This document shows positions 1-6,930 of a stretch of 11,829 nt of DNA, piece by piece. Location of the stretch: contig JAFAYN010000411.1 of NCBI GenBank assembly GCA_019240375.1, forward strand, positions 1-11,829. Reading direction: 5' to 3'. Numbering within the stretch: position 1 is the stretch's first letter; every line of letters starts with the position of its first letter. The stretch is from Gemmatimonadota bacterium. GTDB taxonomy: Bacteria > Gemmatimonadota > Gemmatimonadetes > Longimicrobiales > Longimicrobiaceae. The notes under the pieces were generated by a model. The model was not told the DNA's origin. It saw only the letters and a program-made list of their open reading frames with translations, and did not search any database. The translations under genes and the position numbers were made by a program.

Positions 1-3000
1 TGCTCACCCGCGCCGCGCCGCGCTCCACCAGGGCGTAGGTGGAGTAGGTGGTGTCCTCCGTGGGACCGTACAGGTTCCCGACCTTCTGCACCGTGCCCAG
101 GTCGTACAGCGCCCGGGCCAGGTCGGCGGGGAGCGGTTCGCCGCCCAGGTTCAGCGTCCGCACGCTCGCCGGGATCCCGTCCATGCGCAGCAGCTCCGCC
201 GCGGCGGTGGGGACCATGCTGGCGTAGACCACCGGCGTCGCCACGCTCACCAGCTCCAGCGCGTTCTCCACCAGCACCAGCGTTCCGCCCCAGCAGAGCG
301 TGCCGAAGACCTCGGCCACCGACACGTCGAAGTCGATGGAGGTGGAGAAGAGGACGGCGCTCCGCTCCTCGTCCGACACGCTCTCGCGCAGCCAGTGCAG
401 CAGGGCGACGACGCCGGCGTGGCGGATCATCACCCCCTTGGGGCGTCCAGTGGAGCCGGAGGTGAAGATCACGTGCGACAGGTTTTCCGGCGTCGCCCCC
501 GTTTCCGGGGCGGTGTCGGGCCCTTTGTCGCCGGGCGCGTCCAGGAGGAGCGGCTCCACCCCCGCCGGGAGGCGGTCCGCCAGCGCCGTTGTGGTGAGGG
601 CGAGCGCGACCTCCGCGTCCGCGGCCATCCACCCCAGGCGCTCCCGCGGGTACGCCGGGTCGAGGGGGACGTATGCGCCCCCCGCCTTCAGCACCCCCAG
701 CAGCGCCACCACCAGCTCCGGCGTCCGGCCCAGGCACACGCCCACGCGCGTCTCCGGCCCCACGCCGCGCGCGCGCAGCCGGTGCGCGAGCCGGTTGGCG
801 CGCCGCTCCAGCTCGCCGTAGCTCAACGCCCGCTCCCCGTGCACCAGCGCGACCGCGTCCGGGGTGCGCTCCGCCCGGGCGCGGAACAGGTCGTGGACGC
901 ACTCGCCGCGCGGGTAGCTCCGCCCGGTGTCGTTCCACTCCACCAGCACCCGGGCACGCTCCTCCGGGGTGAGCGGATCGAGGAGGGCGAGCGGCGCGTC
1001 GGGATCGGCGGCCACCGCGTCGAGCAGGCGCAGGTAGGCGTCGGCAAGGCGCGCGGCGGTCTCCGGGAGGAAGAGGCGGGCGTCGTACTCCAGCACCCCG
1101 CCGACGTGCCCCTCCGCCTCCTCCAGGAACCAGTGGAAGTCGACCCCCGCGGCCCCGGCCTGGATCGGCACCACCTCCATCTCCAGCTCCAGCGCCCGCT
1201 GGCGGACCGCCAGCCCCCGGTGCAGGTCGAGCGAGGTGCGGATCAGCGGCATCCGCCCCGCCTCGCGCGCCGGACGCAGCTCCTCCACCAGCCGCTCGAA
1301 GGGGAGCTCCTGGTGCTGGTGCGCCTCCAGCACCGTGTCGCGCACCTCCGCCAGGAGGTCGCGGAAGGTGCGGGCTCCTCCCTCGCGGAAGCGGAGGGCC
1401 AGCGTGTTGGCGAAGCTCCCCATCAGCCGCTCCGTCTCGGTGCGGATCCGGCCGCCCACGTTGGAGCCCACCACCACGTCGTCCTGCCCGGACCAGCGCC
1501 GCAGGAACTCCACGTACGCGGCGAGCATCACCATGTAGAGCGTGGCCTGGCCGTCGCGGGCGGCGGCGCGCAGGCCGTGCACCGTCTCCTCGCGGAGGCG
1601 CACCGGGTGCGTCCCGACGCGGAAGCTGGAGGCGCGCCCCGGCGGGAAGTCGGTGGGGAGGTCGATCGACTCCGGCGCCCCCTCCAGCCGCTCCTTCCAG
1701 TAGCCGATCAGCCGGTCGAGCGTTTCTCCCCGGAGGCGGTCCCGCTGCCAGGCGGCGAAGTCGGCGTACTGGAGCTCGGGCTCGGGGAGGGGCGACTCCA
1801 CCCCCCGCGCGAAGGCCCGGTACAGTTCCCCCAGCTCGTCGAGCAGGATCCCGGACGACCAGCGGTCCTGCGAGGCGTGGTGCAGCCCCAGCACCAGGAC
1901 GTGCTCCCGCTCGCCGACGCGCAGCAGGAGCACCCGGAAGGGGGGCTCGCTTTCCAGGTCGAAGGGGCGCTCGGCCTCGGCCCGGGCGCGGCGCAGCGCC
2001 TCGTCCTCCGCGTCCGCGCGCCCGGCCAGGTCCTCCTCCACGACGGGGACGGCGCCGACGGGGAGGGCCACCTGCACCGGGCCTTCGTCCTCCATCCGGA
2101 AGACGGTCCGCAGCGCCTCGTGACGCCGCACGATCTCCTCCAGCGCGCGGCGCAGCGCCGCCCGGTCCAGCTCCCCGCGCAGGCGGAGAGTGATGGGGAC
2201 GTTGAACAGGGTCGCGCCGGGATCGATCCGGTCCTGGATCCAGATGCGCTGCTGCGCGAACGAGAGCGGAGCCGGCACGCCCTCCTCGCGGTGGGGGATG
2301 CGCTCCGCCGGGGCCCGGGCGAGCGGGTCGTCCCCCTCCCCGGCCTGTCCGGCCGCGACCTGCTCCGCCAGGCGCGCGGGGGTGGACGACTCGAAAAGGA
2401 CGCGGAGCGGGAGCTCCACCCGGAAGCGCTCGTTGATCGAGGACAGGAGGTGCGTGGCGACCAGGGAGTCGCCGCCCAGGTCGAAGAAGCCGTCGTCGAC
2501 GCCGATCCGCTCGATCCCCAGCGCGCGCCGGAACAGCTCCGCCAGCGTCCGCTCCAGCTCGTTGCGCGGCGCGACGTACGGCGGTGCCGAGGCCGGACGC
2601 GGGTGCGGCGCGCGCTCCCCCGCCCCGTCCGGGCCCTCCGCCCCGGAGGTCTCGCCGGCCGGCTCCCAGCGCCCACCGGCGCGGTACGCCACCTCCGCCG
2701 GCCCCCCGTCCGCCGCGCAGAGGAGGGCCGCCTCGCGGAGCACCGCCTCCTCCCACTCCTCGGTCTCCACGTCCACGCTGCGGGCGCGCACGCCCGGGTA
2801 CTCCCGCGCCACCATCGCCGGGAGTGCGCCGAGCATCGCCTGCCAGGGGCGCGGCTCCGCCTCTCCGGGAGCGGCGTGCGCCCCGCGGGTCGCCGCCAGG
2901 AGCGCGCTCCCCTCCTCCAGCAGCCCGGCCGCGGCGGCGGCGCGCACCCAGCGGAGGAGCCCGCGGAGGCCGCGGTCCACCCCCGCCTCCAGCGCGTCGA

Positions 3001-6000
3001 GGGTGGGCTCCCCCGCGTCGTCGTCCAGCGCCCACAGGTGCACGGTCAGCACTCCCGCGCCCCACCCGCGCTCCCGCAGCTCCGCCGCGAGGCGCGCCGA
3101 GTCGTCGCCGGGCTCCACCCGCGCCACCTCCGCGCCCTCGCCCCGCAGCCGCTCTACGAAGCGCTCCGCCCCCGCCCCGCCCAGCACCGCCACCCGGCGC
3201 CCGGCCAGCGACTCCGCCGGCGCGGGCTCCCCCGCCCCCACCCGGCGCCAGCTCCGGCCGGTGGGGCTCACCGCCTCATCGTGCGCCGGCCCGTCGGCCA
3301 GCCAGAAGCGCTTCCGGTGCAGCGGGTGCCCGGGGAGGACGACGCGGCGGCGCCCCCCGGCGTCGCCCTGGCGGGCCCACTCCACCGGGACGCCCCACCC
3401 CCACAATTCTCCCAGCGCCCCAAGCAGGACGGCGCGGTCGCTCCCCGGCTGCTCGGCGTGGCGGAGGCTGGACGCCACCCGCTTCGCCCCCTGCTGCCGC
3501 GCCCACGACCCGAGCACGGCGCCGGGCCCCACCTCCAGCAGCACCGGCTCGTCCTCGGCGTCGGCGCCCAGCCCGCGCAGGGTGTCCACGCACTCCGCGA
3601 AGCGCACCGGGGCGAGCAGGTGCTCCACCCAGTAGTCCACCGACTGCGCCCGCTCGGCCCGCAGCCATCCGCCGGTGACGTTGGAGGCCATGGGGATCCG
3701 CGGCGCGCTCCTGCGGACGGCGCCCACCACGTGCCGGAACTGCTCGCGGACCGGCTCCAGCAGCCCCGAGTGGAAGGGGTGCCGCACCGCCAGCGGGAGG
3801 ACGGCCGCGCCCCCTGCGCGCGCCCGCTCCCCGAAGCGCGCCACCGCCGCCGGGGTCCCGGCCACCACGCACGAGCGCGGCGCGTTGACGGCGGCCAGCC
3901 AGAGCGCGTGCCCCTCGCGCGACACCTCCTCCACCAGCGCGCGCGTCTCCGCCTCGGACAGCGTCGCGGCGGCCATGTGCCCCTCGATGGGGGCGAGCAG
4001 CTCGGCGCGGCGCACCACCAGGGTCAGCGCGTCCTCCAGGGTGAAGACCCCGGCGACGCACGCCGCCACGTACTCGCCCAGCGAGTGCCCGGCCACCGCG
4101 CGCGGCTCGATCCCCCGATCACGCCACAGCTCGGACAGCGCGTACCCCACCGCGAACATCGCCGGGTGCCCCCAGCGCGCCCCCTGGAGCGGGTCGTCGG
4201 TGGGGCCGCCGCCACCGCGCACCATCGCCCGGAAGTCGATCCCGCTCCCCGCGGGCGCCGCGGAAGCGCCGCCGTAGAGCGCCGCGCGCAGGTCCATCCC
4301 CCACCCGTCGCGGAGGAGGGCGAAGCAGCGGTCCATCGCCGCCCGGAAGGCGGGCTCGCTCTCGTACAGCTCGCGCCCCATCCCGGCGTACTGCGTCCCC
4401 AGCCCGGAAAAGAGGAACGCCACCCCCGGGTCGGAGTCCGACGCGCGGTGGGTGCTGACCCGGGTGGGGTCGCCCTCGCGCAGGAGCGCCGCGGCCTCCG
4501 CCGCGCTCGCCGCCACCAGCGTCCGCCGCCAGGGAAAGGCGCGCCGCCCCCGCTGCAGGGTGAACGCGACGTCGCCGATCCCCGGCTGCGGGTGGCGCTC
4601 CAGCCGCTCCGCCGTGTCCGCGGCGAGGCGGTCCAGCGCCTCCGGGGTGCGCGCGGAGAGCACCACCAGCTCCGGCGCGCCCTCCGCGGGGGCGGCGGCC
4701 GGGCGGGGCGGCTCCTCGATCACCAGGTGCGCGTTGGTGCCGCCCACCCCGAACGACGACACCCCGGCGCGCCGCGGGATCCCCGCGGGCGTCGTCCACG
4801 GGCGGAGCCGGTCGGCGACGAAGAAGGGAGTGCCGGCGAAGTCGATGCGCGGGTTGGGCTCGGTGAAGTGCAGGGTGGCCGGGATCTCCCCGTGCTCCAC
4901 CATGAGGGCCGCCTTGATCAGGCTCGCCACCCCGGCGGCGGCGTCCAGGTGCCCGATGTTGGTCTTGACCGAGCCGATCGCGCAGAACTGGCGCTCCGGC
5001 GTGGCGAAGGCACGGGTGAGCGCGGTCACCTCCACCGGGTCGCCCATCGGGGTCGCGGTCCCGTGCGCTTCCACGTAGGTGACGGTCTCCGGCGGGACGT
5101 CGGCGACGGCGTGCGCCATGGCGACCACCTCCACCTGCCCGTCCACGCTGGGGGCGGAGTACCCCACCTTCGCCGCGCCGTCGTTGTTGACGGCGGAGCC
5201 CAGGATCACCGCGTGGATCCGGTCCCCGTCGGCAAGCGCGTCGCTGAGGCGCTTGAGGACCACCACTCCCACCCCGCCCCCGCCGACGGTCCCCTCGCCG
5301 CGGGCGTCGAAGGCGCGGCAGTGCCCGTCGCGGGAAAACACCCCCTCGCGCGCCAGGTAGCCGGTCCGCAGCGGGGCACCCACCGACACGCCGCCGGCCA
5401 GCGCCGCGTCGCACTGGAAGTCGAGCAGGCTCTGGCACGCCAGGTGGGTCGCCACCAGCGAGGTGGAGCACGCCGTCTGCACCGACATGCTGGGGCCGCG
5501 CAGGTTCAGCTTGTACGAGGCCAGCGTCGCCAGGAAGTCCTTGTCGCTGCGGATCCGGCTCTGGAGCTGGTCGGCCGCCTGCCCGCCGGGGCGGGTCAGC
5601 ATGTTCAGCAGGTAGGTGTTCATCCCCGCCCCGGCGTAGACCCCGATGGGGCCGGGGAAGGTGTCCGGGTCCAGCCCGGCGTGCTCCAGCGCCGCCCAGG
5701 CGTGCTCCAGGAAGAGGCGGTGCTGCGGGTCCATCAGCTCCGCCTCGCGCGGCGGGAAGTCGAAGAACTCCGCGTCGAACAGGTCGGCCCCCTCCACGTA
5801 GCCGTACGCCGGGACGAAGTCCGGGTGCCGCAGGAAAGCGGGGTTGGTCCCCGCTTCCCGCAGCTCCTCCTCGGTGAAGGTGGCGATCGACTCGACGCCG
5901 TCGCGGAGGTTCCGCCAGAACGCCTCCACGTCCGCGGCTCCCGGGAAGCGGCACGCCATCCCGACGACTGCGATCCGCTCCGGCCCCTCGTAGCTGCTCC

Positions 6001-6010
6001 CGTTGCTCAT
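1..6010 (-). CDS. Hybrid PKS-NRPS, KS-AT-(half KR)-T-C-A(partial), 3' end missing
   Basis: The gene starts at ATG 6010-6008 (MSNGSSYEGPERIAVVGM) and stays open through 2003 codons to the left edge. Domains: KS about 11-430, catalytic Cys181 (TACSTS), His316 (EAHGTATPMGDP), His354 (KTNIGHLDAAAG); AT about 525-840, Ser643 in GHSLGEY and HPFH at 744-747, close to the HAFH of malonyl-specific ATs; the N-terminal structural half of a ketoreductase about 920-1108; T about 1138-1215, Ser1182 in DLGGDSL; C about 1240-1685, C1 LSFAQQRIW, C3 HHASQDRWS (His1378, Asp1382), C6 HQHQELPFERL; A from about 1690, A3 FTSGSTGRPKG, A4 FDVSVAEVF (Asp1895), A5 NLYGPTEDTT, cut by the window. The protein should extend the upstream glycyl unit with malonate, leave the beta-keto group and add another amino acid. 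Visible A-domain residues are DVASNGLTY, which partly resemble the alanine code DLFNNALTYK; substrate is unassigned. The KS has almost no N-terminal docking segment. Domain calls are firm. Confidence 0.96.
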   Translation of the reverse strand, partial: MSNGSSYEGPERIAVVGMACRFPGAADVEAFWRNLRDGVESIATFTEEELREAGTNPAFLRHPDFVPAYGYVEGADLFDAEFFDFPPREAELMDPQHRLFLEHAWAALEHAGLDPDTFPGPIGVYAGAGMNTYLLNMLTRPGGQAADQLQSRIRSDKDFLATLASYKLNLRGPSMSVQTACSTSLVATHLACQSLLDFQCDAALAGGVSVGAPLRTGYLAREGVFSRDGHCRAFDARGEGTVGGGGVGVVVLKRLSDALADGDRIHAVILGSAVNNDGAAKVGYSAPSVDGQVEVVAMAHAVADVPPETVTYVEAHGTATPMGDPVEVTALTRAFATPERQFCAIGSVKTNIGHLDAAAGVASLIKAALMVEHGEIPATLHFTEPNPRIDFAGTPFFVADRLRPWTTPAGIPRRAGVSSFGVGGTNAHLVIEEPPRPAAAPAEGAPELVVLSARTPEALDRLAADTAERLERHPQPGIGDVAFTLQRGRRAFPWRRTLVAASAAEAAALLREGDPTRVSTHRASDSDPGVAFLFSGLGTQYAGMGRELYESEPAFRAAMDRCFALLRDGWGMDLRAALYGGASAAPAGSGIDFRAMVRGGGGPTDDPLQGARWGHPAMFAVGYALSELWRDRGIEPRAVAGHSLGEYVAACVAGVFTLEDALTLVVRRAELLAPIEGHMAAATLSEAETRALVEEVSREGHALWLAAVNAPRSCVVAGTPAAVARFGERARAGGAAVLPLAVRHPFHSGLLEPVREQFRHVVGAVRRSAPRIPMASNVTGGWLRAERAQSVDYWVEHLLAPVRFAECVDTLRGLGADAEDEPVLLEVGPGAVLGSWARQQGAKRVASSLRHAEQPGSDRAVLLGALGELWGWGVPVEWARQGDAGGRRRVVLPGHPLHRKRFWLADGPAHDEAVSPTGRSWRRVGAGEPAPAESLAGRRVAVLGGAGAERFVERLRGEGAEVARVEPGDDSARLAAELRERGWGAGVLTVHLWALDDDAGEPTLDALEAGVDRGLRGLLRWVRAAAAAGLLEEGSALLAATRGAHAAPGEAEPRPWQAMLGALPAMVAREYPGVRARSVDVETEEWEEAVLREAALLCAADGGPAEVAYRAGGRWEPAGETSGAEGPDGAGERAPHPRPASAPPYVAPRNELERTLAELFRRALGIERIGVDDGFFDLGGDSLVATHLLSSINERFRVELPLRVLFESSTPARLAEQVAAGQAGEGDDPLARAPAERIPHREEGVPAPLSFAQQRIWIQDRIDPGATLFNVPITLRLRGELDRAALRRALEEIVRRHEALRTVFRMEDEGPVQVALPVGAVPVVEEDLAGRADAEDEALRRARAEAERPFDLESEPPFRVLLLRVGEREHVLVLGLHHASQDRWSSGILLDELGELYRAFARGVESPLPEPELQYADFAAWQRDRLRGETLDRLIGYWKERLEGAPESIDLPTDFPPGRASSFRVGTHPVRLREETVHGLRAAARDGQATLYMVMLAAYVEFLRRWSGQDDVVVGSNVGGRIRTETERLMGSFANTLALRFREGGARTFRDLLAEVRDTVLEAHQHQELPFERLVEELRPAREAGRMPLIRTSLDLHRGLAVRQRALELEMEVVPIQAGAAGVDFHWFLEEAEGHVGGVLEYDARLFLPETAARLADAYLRLLDAVAADPDAPLALLDPLTPEERARVLVEWNDTGRSYPRGECVHDLFRARAERTPDAVALVHGERALSYGELERRANRLAHRLRARGVGPETRVGVCLGRTPELVVALLGVLKAGGAYVPLDPAYPRERLGWMAADAEVALALTTTALADRLPAGVEPLLLDAPGDKGPDTAPETGATPENLSHVIFTSGSTGRPKGVMIRHAGVVALLHWLRESVSDEERSAVLFSTSIDFDVSVAEVFGTLCWGGTLVLVENALELVSVATPVVYASMVPTAAAELLRMDGIPASVRTLNLGGEPLPADLARALYDLGTVQKVGNLYGPTEDTTYSTYALVERGAARVS
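956..2293 (-). other. Condensation domain after the PKS module
   Basis: Core motifs are in order: C1 LSFAQQRIW, C2 RRHEALRTVF, C3 HHASQDRWS, C4 YADFAAWQR, C5 MGSFANTLALRF, C6 HQHQELPFERL and C7 RMPLIRTSLDL. The catalytic His1378 and Asp1382 are kept. The Gly usually following Asp in HHxxxDG is Arg. The domain should form an amide between the beta-ketoacyl chain and the amino acid loaded by the next A domain. Confidence 0.9.
2687..3253 (-). other. Ketoreductase structural half only; catalytic half absent
   Basis: Residues about 920-1108 match the non-catalytic N-terminal Rossmann-like half of modular KR domains: LAGRRVAVLGGAGAERFVE, then VLTVHLWAL, then AREYPGVRARSVDVETEEWE and EVAYRAGGRWEP. 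The NADPH-binding TGGLGGIG motif and the Tyr/Ser catalytic region that should follow are missing. The chain runs through a Gly/Pro-rich linker straight into the carrier domain. No beta-keto reduction is expected from this module. Confidence 0.8.
3491..4438 (-). other. Acyltransferase domain, probably malonyl-CoA specific
   Basis: The domain opens with VAFLFSGLGTQYAGMG, has the active-site Ser643 in AGHSLGEYVAA, and has RHPFHSGLL where specificity is usually read. HAFH there is associated with malonyl-CoA and YASH with methylmalonyl-CoA; HPFH is nearest the malonyl form. It closes near EVGPGAVLGSW. Confidence 0.88.
4721..5980 (-). other. Ketosynthase domain of the hybrid PKS
   Basis: The Cys-His-His triad is complete (Cys181, His316, His354), and the end motif SSFGVGGTNAHLVIEE is intact. 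The sequence is of the cis-AT modular type. The upstream gene ends in a carrier domain of KS-feeding type, so this KS should accept a glycine-derived thioester and condense it with malonyl-ACP. Confidence 0.94.
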
Positions 6011-6930
6011 GCTTCCCTGTCTCTGGGTGTCGCGCCACGGCGCTGCCGCTCGGCACGCTCCCGCGCCCGCTGCAGCGCCGGGGTGCCGGCGTGGGGTGAC
6101 GACGCGGCGCGGGGGCGCCGGGCGTAAAGGTTGTACAGGTGCGATCCGACGTACATCTCGTCCTGCTCGGCGACGACCTCGAAGCCGTGCCGGTCGAGGA
6201 GGGCGGTGACGCGGTCGAGCGCGCCATCCAGGTCGTGGACCTCCAGCACCACCTGGCGCACCTTGGGCCAGTCGGCGGGCTCGATCCCGTCCAGCACCTG
6301 CAGCTCGCTCTTCTGGCAGTCCACCTTGAGGAGGTCGATCCGCTCCACCCGGTGCTCGTAGATCACCTGCGAGAGCGGGCGTAGGGTGCAGCGGAACGTC
6401 TCGCTGCGGAAGCGCTCCTCCAGCAGGTCGTCCGCGTGGCGCATCACCCCCTCCATCCCCTCCATCCCCTCGCGGAGCTGGTTTTCCATGATGGCGAGCA
6501 GCGTTTCGCGCTCGTCCTCCAGCCGGGGGTGGAAGGTGGACATCCCCGGGCTGTTGGGATAGAAGGTGAACTCCGCCTCCGCCACCCGGTCGGAGATCCC
6601 GTAGTTGAAGAGCCGTGCCCGCGGCGCGTAGCGCGAGGCGTTGGCGCGCAGGATCTCGTAGACGCGCGGGGCGGGCTCGAAGGAGTACGAGGCCACGTCG
6701 TACCCCAGGCTGTGCACGAACAGGGTGAAGAGCCCGATGTTGGCCCCCACGTCGAAGACGCAGTCCCCGTCGCCCAGGGTGAAGCCGTGGCGCAGGTACA
6801 CGCGCTTCTCGAAGATGTCGTGGTAGAAGTACCGCGCCTCCGCCCGGCTCTGGTAAACGATCTCGTACTCGTTCGGGAGGACGATGGTGCGCCCCCGCAG
6901 CGCCTCGGGGATCGGAGGGAGGCGGCTCAT
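6007..6930 (-). CDS. Free-standing FkbM-family SAM-dependent methyltransferase
   Basis: The product is 307 residues. It is a soluble class I methyltransferase of the FkbM family, expected to O-methylate a biosynthetic intermediate or carrier-bound chain. The SAM-binding motif is VFDVGANIGLF (58-68), then SFEPAPRVYEILRAN (83-97), FTFYPNSPGMSTF (121-133), LRPLSQVIYE (183-192) and LLKVDCQKSEL (200-210). Between FTFYPNS and the TFRC segment is a helical, charged stretch of about 50 residues, longer than in minimal FkbM enzymes, with a small EGMEGME repeat. The start at 6930 is set by the ATGA overlap with the NRPS stop, by the GGGAGGG site 8 bases upstream, and because homology to the embedded domain begins just inside it. 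The stop overlaps the PKS start, again ATGA. The Arg-rich tail (about 271-307) contains RAERQRR, echoing the NRPS tail. No signal peptide or membrane segment is present. Family is sure; substrate is unknown. Confidence 0.95.
   Translation of the reverse strand: MSRLPPIPEALRGRTIVLPNEYEIVYQSRAEARYFYHDIFEKRVYLRHGFTLGDGDCVFDVGANIGLFTLFVHSLGYDVASYSFEPAPRVYEILRANASRYAPRARLFNYGISDRVAEAEFTFYPNSPGMSTFHPRLEDERETLLAIMENQLREGMEGMEGVMRHADDLLEERFRSETFRCTLRPLSQVIYEHRVERIDLLKVDCQKSELQVLDGIEPADWPKVRQVVLEVHDLDGALDRVTALLDRHGFEVVAEQDEMYVGSHLYNLYARRPRAASSPHAGTPALQRARERAERQRRGATPRDREA
6014..6018 (-). promoter_or_regulatory. Probable ribosome binding site of the PKS-NRPS gene
   Basis: AGGGA lies 3 bases before the ATG at 6010 on the minus strand. 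The spacing is short, so initiation may depend partly on ribosomes finishing the methyltransferase gene at the overlapping TGA. Confidence 0.45.
6451..6468. repeat. Two tandem 9-bp copies in the methyltransferase gene
   Basis: CTCCATCCC is present twice in tandem on the plus strand. It encodes the EGM repeat at about residues 154-159 of the free-standing FkbM protein, inside its extended helical region. The embedded FkbM domain lacks it, so it is probably a small local expansion. Confidence 0.7.

Noticed and set aside
2366..2599. The PKS carrier domain as evidence for a second NRPS module without an A domain
   Set aside because: Its sequence is PCP-like (YVAPRNELERT, DLGGDSL), but it follows KS-AT-half KR directly. 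It is best read as the carrier of the PKS module.
395..6127. A 1910-codon open frame on the plus strand
   Set aside because: It lies antisense to the PKS-NRPS gene. Its translation is Arg/Pro/Gly/His-rich with no domain motif, whereas the minus strand encodes complete KS, AT, T, C and A motifs. It is a by-product of high GC and codon bias.
4119..6227. A 702-codon minus-strand frame
   Set aside because: It overlaps the KS-AT region in another frame and has no recognisable motif. The frame starting at 6010 carries all catalytic residues.
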